64,000 bases of DNA, from contig CAVIJD010000008.1 in assembly GCA_963643165.1 (NCBI GenBank), positions 1 to 64,000 of the forward strand, in the 5' to 3' direction. The notes under the pieces are model-generated. The model was not told where the DNA came from. It worked only from the letters and a program-made list of their open reading frames with translations, and searched no databases. The translations under genes and the position numbers were made by a program. This document shows, piece after piece, positions 27,777 to 37,400 of the stretch. Each line of letters starts with the position of its first letter. Positions within the stretch are counted from its first letter, which is position 1. The stretch comes from F23-D06 sp963643165 (GTDB lineage: Bacteria > Bacteroidota > Bacteroidia > Bacteroidales > WCHB1-69).

Positions 27777-28321
27777 TGCCGAGGTTTGAATATGATCACT
27801 TTGTTCTCGTTGTCCACAGAATAGGATGCCACTCTGTCCATCACCCCGTTGCCCAACAGCAGAGGGGCCTGCACGTTGGCGGAAACCGTTGCAATAACAT
27901 CGGAACAGACGATTTGTCCTCCTATCACCAACTCGTGTAATCTGATGACCATTTTCTCAACAATGCTGCCATCGGCAATATGGACTCTGGTTGTTCCAAG
28001 TATATCATCTTCCGTAATGCAACCTTTTTCATACAGATATCTTGCTTCGGATAGGGATATCGACGTTCCGGAACAGCCGGTGTCGAATATCATCTTGACA
28101 GTGAACTGCCCGTTGATCATGACATCGATAGTTTTAACACCCCCTTGCTCCTCAAACGGCACCGAAACCTCAGAATCTGAAATCTGCGGCTCTACGACTT
28201 CTGTTGTATCTTCCATTATATCAGACACATCGTAATAAGCAAGTGACTTTTTCTTTTCATGGCAGGATGCCAACAATGTGCCCGCCAACAACAAAATTAT
28301 TGCCTGGTGTTTCATTTTCAT
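27773..28321 (-). CDS. Retropepsin-like aspartic protease lipoprotein
   Basis: 182 residues. A lipoprotein signal (LLLAGTLLASC, lipidated Cys20) is followed by an acidic linker and a single retropepsin-type fold: VMINGQFTVKMIFDTGCSGTS with catalytic Asp80-Thr-Gly, then LLLGNGVMDRV as the downstream hydrophobic-Gly motif. Single-copy retropepsins act as dimers, so this would be an envelope-anchored dimeric protease. Both ends overlap neighbours by 4 bp (28318-28321 and 27773-27776), which makes it an integral part of the five-gene operon. Candidate substrates are the periplasmic parts of the flanking TM proteins; that is inference. Confidence 0.75.
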   Translation of the reverse strand: MKMKHQAIILLLAGTLLASCHEKKKSLAYYDVSDIMEDTTEVVEPQISDSEVSVPFEEQGGVKTIDVMINGQFTVKMIFDTGCSGTSISLSEARYLYEKGCITEDDILGTTRVHIADGSIVEKMVIRLHELVIGGQIVCSDVIATVSANVQAPLLLGNGVMDRVASYSVDNENKVIIFKPRQ

Positions 28322-29748
28322 TCTATTATCTTTACGCTCTTTGAAGCTATTTCTTCCCCGTTGCAGACATACGCTATTTTACATGTTTTGCCTGCACTGT
28401 CTCGTTTTGCTTGTGATTTGTCACCTTGAAAAGAAAATGCATTTCCCTCCCATTTGCCGCAGTCTTGGAGTTTTTCCAAATTCTTTCCTTCCAATACCAC
28501 GTCGTAAAGATCTCCACATTTCACCTCCGATATTTCTACATCGCAATTGGATTGAGTTATGGTAATTGTGATATTGTCGTCAGAAACATTTCCTGCACTC
28601 GGTTTTGGCACAGACGTATGCAGCCTTTCAATTTTCTTTTCCTGTTTTTTCGGTTCGTCGTTCTTTCCGTTTCGGATGGCGGCAAACACAACGACAACGA
28701 CAACGATAACAATAACGATTATAAACAAAACTTTTGTTTTTGTATCCTTACTTCCCTGGGAAGAAAGACTATTGGGGAAAAGCCGACCATCACTTTGCCG
28801 ACCTTGACCCCTGCTTTCCGGTTCCTGCACATCAGAATTGCGAGAATACTGTCCTTTCGTCAACTGTTTGAGTTGCTTTTTCAAACCGGTTATCTGTCTG
28901 TCTTTGTCGGCTATCGTTTGTTTGTACCCGCTTATCTTATCGTCTATCGAAGCATAACTCTGTTTGAGTTCCAACATCTTACGGTCATTCTCAGCCTTCG
29001 CCTGTTCCACTTGTCGGCGTGCCTGTTCTTGACACTGCTTCCTTTCAGAATCGACTTTTTCTTGAGACAGCCTTTTCTGCAAGTTGATTTCGTCTTGTGC
29101 TTTCTGCTTTGTCGATTCCGTCTCTGCCTTGTACTTTGCCACCGTATTAGCAGCCGCAACCGACAGATAATAGGGTGAAACCGTCAGTGTCCCGAATTGC
29201 TTGCCATATTCCAACGCCACACGTTTGGTGCATTCGTGGAGGTTTACATTAGGCGATGCGGTTTGAGCGTTTGCGGAAAATCCTGACAAACTGACAAGGT
29301 CTTCGTTCACGGAGAATGCACTGATGTAGTTGACAACTAAAGACTCTATCTCCTTAAGTCGGGCATCTACGTTCTGAAAATCAGCGATCAAGTATTTTGT
29401 CACATTGTTACTCTCTTGCACGCAAAGCCCAACGCACAACTTCTCGTAGGCTGCTTTCAGAACACTGTATATATTCTGCACATCGCCATAAAAAGCATTC
29501 ATGCGGAGCGTCAAGGCGAAGTAGGAACCGGTGCGTCCTTGCGAATCACAGACATTCAAGCCCTTGACCAGCGAGTAATAACTATACGTATTGCCCCCAA
29601 TCGTCATGATGTCTATTTTCATGGCTTCCGGAATGTCCCATGGGAGGCCGTAGAAAGAAGACAGGTACCTTTGGTCATCGCCTTGGGGACCCCATATTTT
29701 TTGTCCCATAGGGACCCCGTGTACAAAAAGGTTAATATTCAATCCCAT
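28318..29748 (-). CDS. Coiled-coil, single-TM protein with cytosolic N-domain (possible GTPase partner)
   Basis: 476 residues. The N-terminal region (MGLNINLFVHGVPMGQKIWG..., to about residue 190) is soluble. It resembles, loosely, N-terminal domains of GTPase-associated proteins encoded beside TRAFAC-like GTPases. Residues about 205-300 are a long Gln/Lys/Glu-rich coiled coil (for example EKVDSERKQCQEQARRQVEQ). A very hydrophobic helix (VLFIIVIVIVVVVVVFAAI) lies near 345-363. About 100 C-terminal residues with several Cys, probably an Ig-like periplasmic domain (ISEVKCGDLYDVVLEGKNL), complete the protein. It starts 8 bp after the GTPase stop. The plan of N-domain, coiled coil, TM helix and outside domain is shared with the FISUMP protein two genes on. 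Confidence 0.65.
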   Translation of the reverse strand: MGLNINLFVHGVPMGQKIWGPQGDDQRYLSSFYGLPWDIPEAMKIDIMTIGGNTYSYYSLVKGLNVCDSQGRTGSYFALTLRMNAFYGDVQNIYSVLKAAYEKLCVGLCVQESNNVTKYLIADFQNVDARLKEIESLVVNYISAFSVNEDLVSLSGFSANAQTASPNVNLHECTKRVALEYGKQFGTLTVSPYYLSVAAANTVAKYKAETESTKQKAQDEINLQKRLSQEKVDSERKQCQEQARRQVEQAKAENDRKMLELKQSYASIDDKISGYKQTIADKDRQITGLKKQLKQLTKGQYSRNSDVQEPESRGQGRQSDGRLFPNSLSSQGSKDTKTKVLFIIVIVIVVVVVVFAAIRNGKNDEPKKQEKKIERLHTSVPKPSAGNVSDDNITITITQSNCDVEISEVKCGDLYDVVLEGKNLEKLQDCGKWEGNAFSFQGDKSQAKRDSAGKTCKIAYVCNGEEIASKSVKIIE

Positions 29749-29756
29749 ATTTCCAC

Positions 29757-30677
29757 TTAACCATTTATAAGTTTAAGCAATGCCTGCCATAATTTGCGTG
29801 CGTAAATGGGATGACCCTCGGTATAGGTGAAACCTCCGGTGATAGTTTCGGAATAGTCTCCTGTCATAAACGGGACAAACTCGCAATTGTATTTTTGGAA
29901 GAACCTGGTGATGGGGTTTTGGTTCTCGAACGGGACAAAAATGTTTCTATACAAGTCTTGGACATTCTTGATGGCCGCACTGGTATTCACCTCTCCAACG
30001 CTATAAACAAATGGTGTCAAATCTATCTTGTTATACACAAAAACAACTTTGTCTCTTGACACCATCCTCGACTTCAAATCGCGGATTCGGGTCACATAGT
30101 TATTGCGGGGCGTAATGTCGTTCCAGTCGGGCTCAAGCATAATAGCCCATATTTTGCGGTTAGGGCTGTTGATTATCTTGTTGACGTATGCCGGATACGG
30201 GCGTTTGGGGTTATCGGGGGTATAGTAGTACTCGCCCGGGGCTTCGAGAATTTGGCAAATAGGCTTGCCGTTCTTCAGGACTTTTACAAGCATAAAGCTG
30301 ATATTGGAAGTACTGGTGGCCGCGCTGTTTGTGTTGATCATCTGGTCGAAATTCTCGCAGATATTCTTGTAATTCTCGTCGTATGTAGGACGGAATGTCT
30401 TGTCTGGCACCACCGTATAACCTTGTGACTGCAAGTAACGTGTCATTCTGACCAAGGTCATCGTCTTTCCGCAGGACGGAGGGCCGTAGAGCACCACGAT
30501 AGGTGTTTTCGGGTCAGACACTATGACGGAAATGCTGTTCGGGTCATTCAACTCTGCCGCTGACAGACCTGAAATGGGCGCTGAAGTTTCCATTTCAGTT
30601 GTTACCCTATTGTCGTTCATCTCAACATTAGGCTCATGGTTTGTCGGAATCGGGCCATTATTGATTTCTATAGGCAT
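29757..30677 (-). CDS. GTPase-like P-loop protein
   Basis: 306 residues, soluble. After a ~45-residue variable N-terminus it has a P-loop GPPSCGKT (residues 65-72), EAPGEYY (145-151) where GTPases have DxxG, and YNKID (215-219) as the NKxD guanine-specificity motif. This is the order expected of a TRAFAC-type GTPase, with an altered G3. No membrane segment is visible. It lies between the 4-TM protein (26 bp upstream) and the coiled-coil TM protein (8 bp downstream). I infer a cytosolic nucleotide switch for the membrane proteins. An ATPase role cannot be excluded because the G3 motif departs from consensus. Confidence 0.7.
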   Translation of the reverse strand: MPIEINNGPIPTNHEPNVEMNDNRVTTEMETSAPISGLSAAELNDPNSISVIVSDPKTPIVVLYGPPSCGKTMTLVRMTRYLQSQGYTVVPDKTFRPTYDENYKNICENFDQMINTNSAATSTSNISFMLVKVLKNGKPICQILEAPGEYYYTPDNPKRPYPAYVNKIINSPNRKIWAIMLEPDWNDITPRNNYVTRIRDLKSRMVSRDKVVFVYNKIDLTPFVYSVGEVNTSAAIKNVQDLYRNIFVPFENQNPITRFFQKYNCEFVPFMTGDYSETITGGFTYTEGHPIYARKLWQALLKLING

Positions 30678-30703
30678 AATCGTTCTATTATTTAGTTTTA
30701 TAA

Positions 30704-31771
30704 TTACATTTCTCTTTTCTTGAATGTGATATCAAAGGATATAAAGGCCGCCACATCCACCAAAACAGATATTGCTATCCAGAAAATGAAAGCCAACCGT
30801 TTTTCGGGTAGTTTACCCGTAATAAAAACTGCCCAAACATCAAACACGCTGAGCATTCTCGACACTTTTGTTTGAGGATTGTCGCATGTGTATGCTTTTT
30901 TATCCCCCTCATTTTGGAAATTTACAAAATCCTTATAGGTCTTTATGGTAGCATAGCCATCATCCAACTTGTCGCAGACTTCTTCCCGAATGTCATGGGC
31001 ATCGGTTAAAGACACAGAGTCCACTTCAATGTATTTCTTTAATTGTTCAAGATTATTCCATGCCGCTTTCGCTTCTTTTCGATAGTTATCGTTGGAGGGT
31101 GTCATTGCCTTGGCAATATTCATCTTTTTATTGTCAAGTTGCATAAGGATAGTTTGTCTGTAAGCATCGTATAGTTTCTTGCGTTCGCCTACCGAATTGC
31201 CGACACCTGAGAGTTTGTTGATTTTGGCGACTCCAAGAATTTGGGCAATTTGTCCAAGAATTTCCTCCGTTTGAGGTCCGTTGCCAGGATTCAGAGGGTT
31301 TTTGATTTCCGCCTCCAATTCCAACAATTTAGTGTTTATCTGATTCTCCACCTCTGTACATTTAGCTTGAATTTGGGCATCTGTAACCGTATTGTCCCTG
31401 ATTTGTGACAGATATCCCTGCGTTGCAGCAATGTCAGCCGTCACCGTCTCGCTTATCAAGCTTCGATAGAAAAAAGTATGTGTATTGGTGGGCATACTGC
31501 AAAGCAGCCAAAAAACAAGCACAATGATGATGCCACCAATAAGGTTGGCACCGCGTTTTTCCATATAAATATTTTGATTCAAACTATCTGCAATCATCTT
31601 GGTTCCCCATGAAGCAATAAAGAAGAAACCAATAGTGACAGCCCAACAAAAAGCAACGGGCCAACTATGCAAAAGCAAATGCAGCGACTCGGCTGTCGCC
31701 CAACAACTCACGGCAGCAAATGCAAGGAAGCCGCAAAAAGTGAAAATCTTAACAAACTTGTTGTCGTTCAT
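30704..31771 (-). CDS. Four-TM membrane protein, first gene of the GTPase operon
   Basis: 355 residues from the ATG at 31771 (MNDNKFVKIF...). An in-frame ATG at 31810, preceded by a GGGGAGAGAA-like ribosome site, would add 13 residues. Three membrane helices lie in the N-terminal third (IFTFCGFLAFAAVSCWA, FCWAVTIGFFFIASWG, LIGGIIIVLVFWLLCSM). A ~190-residue helical, Lys/Glu-rich domain follows, probably periplasmic, then a last helix (LAFIFWIAISVLVDVAAF) and a basic cytosolic end (FKKREM). I recognise no family. Position suggests the membrane platform of the operon's machine. Confidence 0.65.
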   Translation of the reverse strand: MNDNKFVKIFTFCGFLAFAAVSCWATAESLHLLLHSWPVAFCWAVTIGFFFIASWGTKMIADSLNQNIYMEKRGANLIGGIIIVLVFWLLCSMPTNTHTFFYRSLISETVTADIAATQGYLSQIRDNTVTDAQIQAKCTEVENQINTKLLELEAEIKNPLNPGNGPQTEEILGQIAQILGVAKINKLSGVGNSVGERKKLYDAYRQTILMQLDNKKMNIAKAMTPSNDNYRKEAKAAWNNLEQLKKYIEVDSVSLTDAHDIREEVCDKLDDGYATIKTYKDFVNFQNEGDKKAYTCDNPQTKVSRMLSVFDVWAVFITGKLPEKRLAFIFWIAISVLVDVAAFISFDITFKKREM

Positions 31772-31912
31772 ATTTTTTATAGTGTTTTGTGGACTCCTTT
31801 TGTTTTTCATTTCTCTCCCCTGTCTGCCAGCTTTGTCGGCAAGACTGGCACACCGACACCGTTGAATGTTGTGAAGTCCGTTTACCAATATTCAAAGGCA
31901 ATCAATGCGAGT

Positions 31913-31920
31913 CAAAAGTA
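31913..31920 (-). promoter_or_regulatory. -7 element for the GTPase operon
   Basis: Minus-strand TACTTTTG fits TAnnTTTG. It leaves a leader of roughly 100-140 nt before the first gene. The -33 region is not convincing. Confidence 0.45.
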
Positions 31921-32269
31921 ACTAAAAAACCTCTACCCCCCACCCGCAAAACTTTTTTCAACAGTCGCCATATCAGCGGTTTACGCTCGTTTTTTGACAG
32001 TTTTTCAACCGGCGGCGGTTTGCTTCGCTTGCCGTTTTTCGGAACAAAAAGCGTTGATTCTGTTGCCAACAGTTTTCACGCTTTCCAGTTTTTACGCTTT
32101 CGCCGTTCCATTTTTTTTAGGTTAACCCACACGGCAAGTACCTACCCCCCACACACGTACGAGCCTCCGGCTGACGTAAGTCTTTTGGGGTTGAATTACG
32201 CGTAACACTCTACATTCTAAATTCTACATTCTGCGTTAGCCATGCGTGCCGAGCGATTGGGATTTTTTC
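31921..32269. repeat. Gene-free stretch with a 16-bp tandem repeat and repeat modules
   Basis: Bases 32070-32085 and 32086-32101 are a near-perfect 16-bp tandem repeat (CAGTTTTCACGCTTTC / CAGTTTTTACGCTTTC). GCCTCCGGCTGACGTAAG at 32163-32180 is shared with 22331-22348. Bases 32212-32232 are a 20/21 copy of module C. No gene is supported. Confidence 0.6.
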
Positions 32270-32277
32270 TATTTTTG
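32270..32277 (+). promoter_or_regulatory. -7 element for the metal-efflux operon
   Basis: TATTTTTG fits TAnnTTTG and lies 22 nt before the ATG at 32300. This supports that ATG over the in-frame one at 32246, which lies upstream of the promoter. Confidence 0.5.
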
Positions 32278-32299
32278 CCGCTGTTTGTTTTCAGTAGGC

Positions 32300-32755
32300 A
32301 TGCAGACCAAAAGGAAAATATCGCTGGTGTTTGTGTTCGTGGCTATGGCGCTGTTTCTGGCACACGCTTTCGTGCCCCATTGCTACCACGCCTGCCACGG
32401 CTTCGTGGCCGCAGCCCACGAGCAACATGACTGCTCTCACCACGACTGCCCCACACACCACACCAACGAGACCCACTTCTGCCACGCCCACCACCTGCAC
32501 GGCAATGAGGACGACTGCCTCCTGAACAAACCTTTCCTGAAGTCAACAGACAACTACGTCAAGTCCGCGCCCACCCCCCTCTCTAACGGACAAGACGGCC
32601 ACACCCTCGGCCTGGACTTCGCCATTCCGACACTCCAAGACCTCACGACACACCACTTTGCAATAGCGGCCAACGGCTTCCCAGACCTCGTGCCACTACG
32701 CTGCATTGCTGGCTGCTACACCACTGCCGGACTGCGCGCTCCCCCATTGTGCTGA
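32300..32755 (+). CDS. Small secreted His/Cys-rich protein, probably metal-binding
   Basis: 151 residues from the ATG at 32300 (MQTKRKISLVFVFVAMALFL...), with an N-terminal signal or anchor helix. It is followed by a dense His/Cys/Asp cluster (HCYHACHGF, HEQHDCSHHDCPTHH, HFCHAHHLHG). The rest has no recognised domain. Such small His-rich proteins often precede CusBA-type efflux genes in Bacteroidota, and this one starts the RND operon here. I infer periplasmic Cu/Zn-type metal sequestration or sensing; the metal is not identifiable from sequence. Confidence 0.6.
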   Translation: MQTKRKISLVFVFVAMALFLAHAFVPHCYHACHGFVAAAHEQHDCSHHDCPTHHTNETHFCHAHHLHGNEDDCLLNKPFLKSTDNYVKSAPTPLSNGQDGHTLGLDFAIPTLQDLTTHHFAIAANGFPDLVPLRCIAGCYTTAGLRAPPLC

Positions 32756-32794
32756 TTGTCTCTTAACAGACACCTCCCCCCATTATGTTACCAA

Positions 32795-32817
32795 GACCGG
32801 AGTGCTATGTTCCGGTC
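32795..32817 (+). promoter_or_regulatory. Leader hairpin before the RND adaptor gene
   Basis: A perfect 7-bp stem (GACCGGA / TCCGGTC) with a 9-nt loop sits in the 98-bp gap between the His-rich gene and the adaptor. There is no T-run, so mRNA processing or stability is likelier than termination. Confidence 0.3.
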
Positions 32818-32853
32818 CAAAATCAAGTTACAATCAACACAATAATATTATAT

Positions 32854-34392
32854 ATGAAAATTTTCAGGAAAAGAAACTTATTCATCATAGCCTTGGCCCT
32901 TGCCTTTGCATGCACGGGCTGCCACCATCACCACCACGATGGAGAGGAACACGAACATGAACACGAACACGAACATGGGCACGGGCACGACCACGAAACC
33001 TGCCTGCAACTGACCGCCTACGGCAACCATTGGGAAGTTTATGCCGAGGCACACCCCTTTGTGACAGGCCACGCCTCCGAACTGCGGGCACACGTCACAG
33101 ACCTCAACACGTTCAAGCCCCGCAAGGAGGGCCGCGTCACAGCCATCCTCACCATCGGCGGACAGTCGGTAACACAGGCCATTGACACCCCCAGCACGCC
33201 GGGCATCTACGAGTTTGCGCTGATGCCCAAACAGCAAGGCCACGGCTCACTGCTCTTTATCATTGACGGCGACACGCTGGCCGTCAACAACATACAAGCC
33301 TACGGCGAGGAAGAAGCCGCACTCGAAGCCGCCGAGGAGGTGCAAGTAAAGAGCGATGCCGGCGCCACATTCACCAAAGAGCAGAGTTGGAAGGTTGACT
33401 TTGCCACGGAGCCGTGCCGTCAGGAGCCTTTCGGCCAGGTCATCAAGACGGTGGCGCAGGTAATGCCGTCGCAGGGCGACGAGCAGGTGGTAACCGCCCA
33501 CACCTCGGGCATTGTGCTGCCGCACAGCCGCGACCTGGTACAGGGCAAGGCGGTGAGCAAAGGCCAGACGCTCTTCACCATCGAGAGCGGCGACATGATT
33601 GACAACAACCTCAGCGTGCGCTACCAAGAGGCCGCCGCCGAGTACGAACAGGCCAAAAGCGAGTACGAACGCAAAAAGGAACTGAACCGCGACAAGATTG
33701 TCTCCGACGGCGAGCTGGCCCGCGCCAAGTCGGCCTACGAGAAAGCCGCCGCCCTCTACGAGAGCTGCCGCAACGTGTTCAAGGGCGGCAACCTGACCAT
33801 CAAAGCCCCGTTGGGCGGCTACATCCGGCAACTTTACGTGCAGCCCGGGCAGTTTGTAGAGGCGGGGCAGCCGCTGGCTACCGTGGCACAGAACCGCAGC
33901 CTCACCGTCCGCGCCGACGTGCAACCCAAGTATTACCCGTGGCTCGCACAGATTGAGACCGCCAACTTCCGCAGCATCAACGGCAAGCAGACCTACTCGC
34001 TGGACGACCTGAAGGGCAAGGTGCTCTCGTACGGCAAGGCCACAGGCGAGACTAACGCCTTAGTGCCCGTGCTGTTTCAACTTGACAACCCGCAGGAATT
34101 CATCCCCGGCACCTTTGTGGAGACCTACATCAAGACCCGCTCCGCAGGCACGGCCGTCACCGTGCCCAACACCGCCCTCACGGAAGAGATGGGCAACTGC
34201 TTCGTTTATGTGCAGTTGACCCCCGAATGCTTCGAAAAGCGGGCTGTCAGCACCGGCGCCACCGACGGCTTACGCACGGCAATAACCTCGGGGCTCGAGG
34301 GCAGCGAACGCATCGTGGCCAAGGGCGCCATCTTTGTAAAACTGGCCCAGGCTTCGGGCAAACTGGACGCCCACTCGGGGCACCATCACTGA
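32854..34392 (+). CDS. RND efflux periplasmic adaptor (CusB-like) with His-rich N-terminus
   Basis: 512 residues from the ATG at 32854; an upstream in-frame ATG at 32785 precedes a leader hairpin and gives an unlikely N-terminus. A lipoprotein signal (ALAFACTGC) is followed at once by a His/Glu ladder (HHHHHDGEEHEHEHEHEHGH), an obvious metal-binding tail. Then come a beta domain, a lipoyl-like half (HTSGIVLPHSRDLVQGKAVS), an alpha-hairpin (EYEQAKSEYERKKELNRDKI), the second lipoyl half (IKAPLGGYIRQLYVQPGQFV) and a C-terminal membrane-proximal domain ending in HSGHHH. It bridges the inner-membrane pump and the outer-membrane channel. Confidence 0.88.
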   Translation: MKIFRKRNLFIIALALAFACTGCHHHHHDGEEHEHEHEHEHGHGHDHETCLQLTAYGNHWEVYAEAHPFVTGHASELRAHVTDLNTFKPRKEGRVTAILTIGGQSVTQAIDTPSTPGIYEFALMPKQQGHGSLLFIIDGDTLAVNNIQAYGEEEAALEAAEEVQVKSDAGATFTKEQSWKVDFATEPCRQEPFGQVIKTVAQVMPSQGDEQVVTAHTSGIVLPHSRDLVQGKAVSKGQTLFTIESGDMIDNNLSVRYQEAAAEYEQAKSEYERKKELNRDKIVSDGELARAKSAYEKAAALYESCRNVFKGGNLTIKAPLGGYIRQLYVQPGQFVEAGQPLATVAQNRSLTVRADVQPKYYPWLAQIETANFRSINGKQTYSLDDLKGKVLSYGKATGETNALVPVLFQLDNPQEFIPGTFVETYIKTRSAGTAVTVPNTALTEEMGNCFVYVQLTPECFEKRAVSTGATDGLRTAITSGLEGSERIVAKGAIFVKLAQASGKLDAHSGHHH

Positions 34393-34407
34393 AAAGGAGG
34401 CTGAAAG

Positions 34408-37400
34408 ATGAAATTCATAGACAAAATCATTCGATTCTCACTCCAGAACCGCCTGTTAGTGCTATTAGGGGCGGTGCTGGTAATGTTTGGCGGCATCTAC
34501 TCCGCCAACAAGATGGACATTGACGTCTTTCCGGACCTCACCGCCCCCACGGTGGTGGTGATGACCGATGCGCACGGCATGGCCGCCGAAGAGGTGGAAC
34601 GGCTCGTCACCTTCCCCATAGAGACGGCCGTGAACGGCGCCACCAACGTGCGCCGTGTACGCTCCAACTCCACCACGGGATTCTCGTTCGTATGGGTGGA
34701 ATTCGACTGGGGCATGGACATCTTCAAGGCCCGGCAGATTGTGAGCGAGAAGATGGTGTCCATAGGAGAAATGCTGCCCGAGGGCATCGCGCCCGTGTTG
34801 GCTCCGCAGTCGAGCATCATGGGCGAGATCCTGTTCATCGGCATGCAGGCCGACAGCACCTCGATGATGGACCTCCGCACCCTGGCCGAGTGGGTGGTCA
34901 AACCCACCATCCTCGCCACTGGCGGCGTGTCGCAAGTTACCGTGCTGGGCGGCGACTACAAACAGTACCACATCCTCGCCGACCCCTACCGCATGCAACG
35001 CTACGGCGTGACGATGGACGAACTGGAGGAGGTGGGCAAGAGCTTCAGCAACAACTCCGCCGGCGGCATCATCAACGACTACGGCAACGAGTACGCCCTC
35101 CGCGGCATGGCCCGCACCGCTGACATCGACGAACTGGGCAGGTCGTACCTCAAGACCCTCAACGGCTCGCCCGTGGTGCTCTCCGACGTGGCCGATGTCA
35201 CGATAGGCTCGGCACAAAAACTGGGCACGGGCTCCCGCAACGGCAAGCCCGCCATCATCATCTCCGTATCCAAACAGCCGAACATCAACACGCTGAAAGT
35301 GACCGAAAGCATCGAAAAGAACATCCAAGAGGTGCAGAAGTCGCTGCCCGCCGACGTACACATCGACACACACATCTTCCGGCAGGCCGACTTCATCGAG
35401 GCCTCCGTCAGCAACGTGGGGCGCGCGCTGCTCGAAGGCGCCCTGTTTGTCATCATCGTGCTGTTTCTCTTCCTGGGCAACTTCCGCACCACACTGATTT
35501 CCGTCGTGGCCATCCCGATATCGTTGTTAGGCACCATCATTGTGCTGCACCTGCTCGGCATGGACATCAACACCATGACCTTAGGCGGCATGTGCATAGC
35601 CATAGGCTCCTTGGTTGACGACGCCATCATCGACGTGGAGAACGTCTATAAGCGGCTTCGCGAGAACCACCGCCTGCCCGAGGGCGACCGCCGTTCCACC
35701 TTTGAAGTGGTGTTTGAGGCCTCACGCGAGATCCGCGCCTCCATCATCAACGCCACCCTCATCATCATGGTGGCCTTTGTGCCCTTGTTCTTCTTGTCGG
35801 GCATGGAAGGCCGGCTGCTCATACCGCTGGGCATCACCTACATCATCGCCCTGTTCATGTCGCTGCTCGTAGCCATGACCCTCACGCCGCTGCTTTGCAA
35901 GCTGTTGCTCACCAACGAGCACTACCTGCTCAAGAACGAGCGGGAGAGCCGGCTGGCGCAATGGCTTTCGGCCCGCTACCGCAAGACGCTGGCTTGGGTG
36001 TTGGAGCACACACGCCCGATGCTCGCCGGCACCGGGATGCTGCTGGTCGGCGCCATCGTCGCCTTTTTCCTGATGGGGCGCAGTTTCCTGCCCGACTTCA
36101 ACGAGGGCTCGATGACCATCTCGGCCGTCACGCAGCCCGGGGTCTCGCTGGAGGTGAGCGACCATTTAGGCAGCCTAATGGAAGAGGCCCTGCTGGAAAT
36201 CCCCGAGGTGAACAGCACGGCACGGCGCACGGGACGCGGCGACCTGGACGAACATTCGCAGTCAACCAACGGTTGTGAGATTGACGTGAACTTCACCCTC
36301 GGCAAGCGTTCGCGCGAGGAGCTGTTCAACGATGCCCGCGAGCGGCTCAATGCCATCCCCGGCGTGGCGGTCACCATAGGGCAGCCGCTCGGCCACCGCA
36401 TCGACCACATGCTCTCGGGCACGCGCGCCGCCATCGCCATCAAGCTCTTCGGCACCGACCTGAGCCAGATGTACGCCATAGGCAACGACATCAAGCACGC
36501 CGTTCAAGGCATTGAGGGACTTGTTGACGTGAGCGTAGAGCAGCAGACCGAGACACCGCAACTGCAAGTGCGCGCCAACCGCGACGCCCTTGCCCGCTAC
36601 GGCATCCCCATTGAGGAGTTCAACCACTTCATAGAACTGGCATTCTCGGGCGAGAAAATCGCCGACATCTACGAGGGACAACGCAGCTTTGACGTAGTGT
36701 TGCGGCTGCCCGATGAGTACCGCGACATCGAGGGGGTGCGCAAAGCCCTGATTGACACTAAGGAGGGCGGCAAAGTTCCGCTCGAAGAGGTGGCGGAAGT
36801 GGTGTCTGCCGCCGGCCCCAACAACATCAGCCGCGAGAACGTGCAACGCAAACTGGTGGTTTCCGCCAACGTCTCCGGCCGTGATGTCGGCAGCGTAGTC
36901 GATGACATCCGCAAAACCGTGGACCAGCAGATCAAGTTGCCCGAGGGCTACCGCATCGAGTACGGCGGGCAGTTTGAGAGCGCGCAGCGTGCCTCCCGCA
37001 CCCTGACCTTGGCGACCATCATCTCCATATTCGTGATATTCCTGCTGTTGTACGGCGAGTTCAAGAATGTGAAACTCTCCGCCATGATCCTCGTCAACCT
37101 GCCGTTGGCCATGATCGGCGGCGTGTTTGCCGTGGCTGTCTCCTCGCAGACCGTCAGCATCCCCTCCATCATCGGGTTCATCACGCTGTTCGGCATCGCG
37201 GTGCGCAACGGCGTGCTGTTAGTCTCGCGCTACGAGCACCTGCAACGCGACGGGATGCCCTTGCGCCAAACTGTCGTCGAGGGCTCTGTTGACCGGCTAA
37301 ACCCAATCTTGATGACCGCACTCACCTCCGCGTTGGCCCTCATCCCGCTGATTTTCAACGGCGACAAGTCGGGCAACGAAATCCAAAGTCCTATGGCGGT

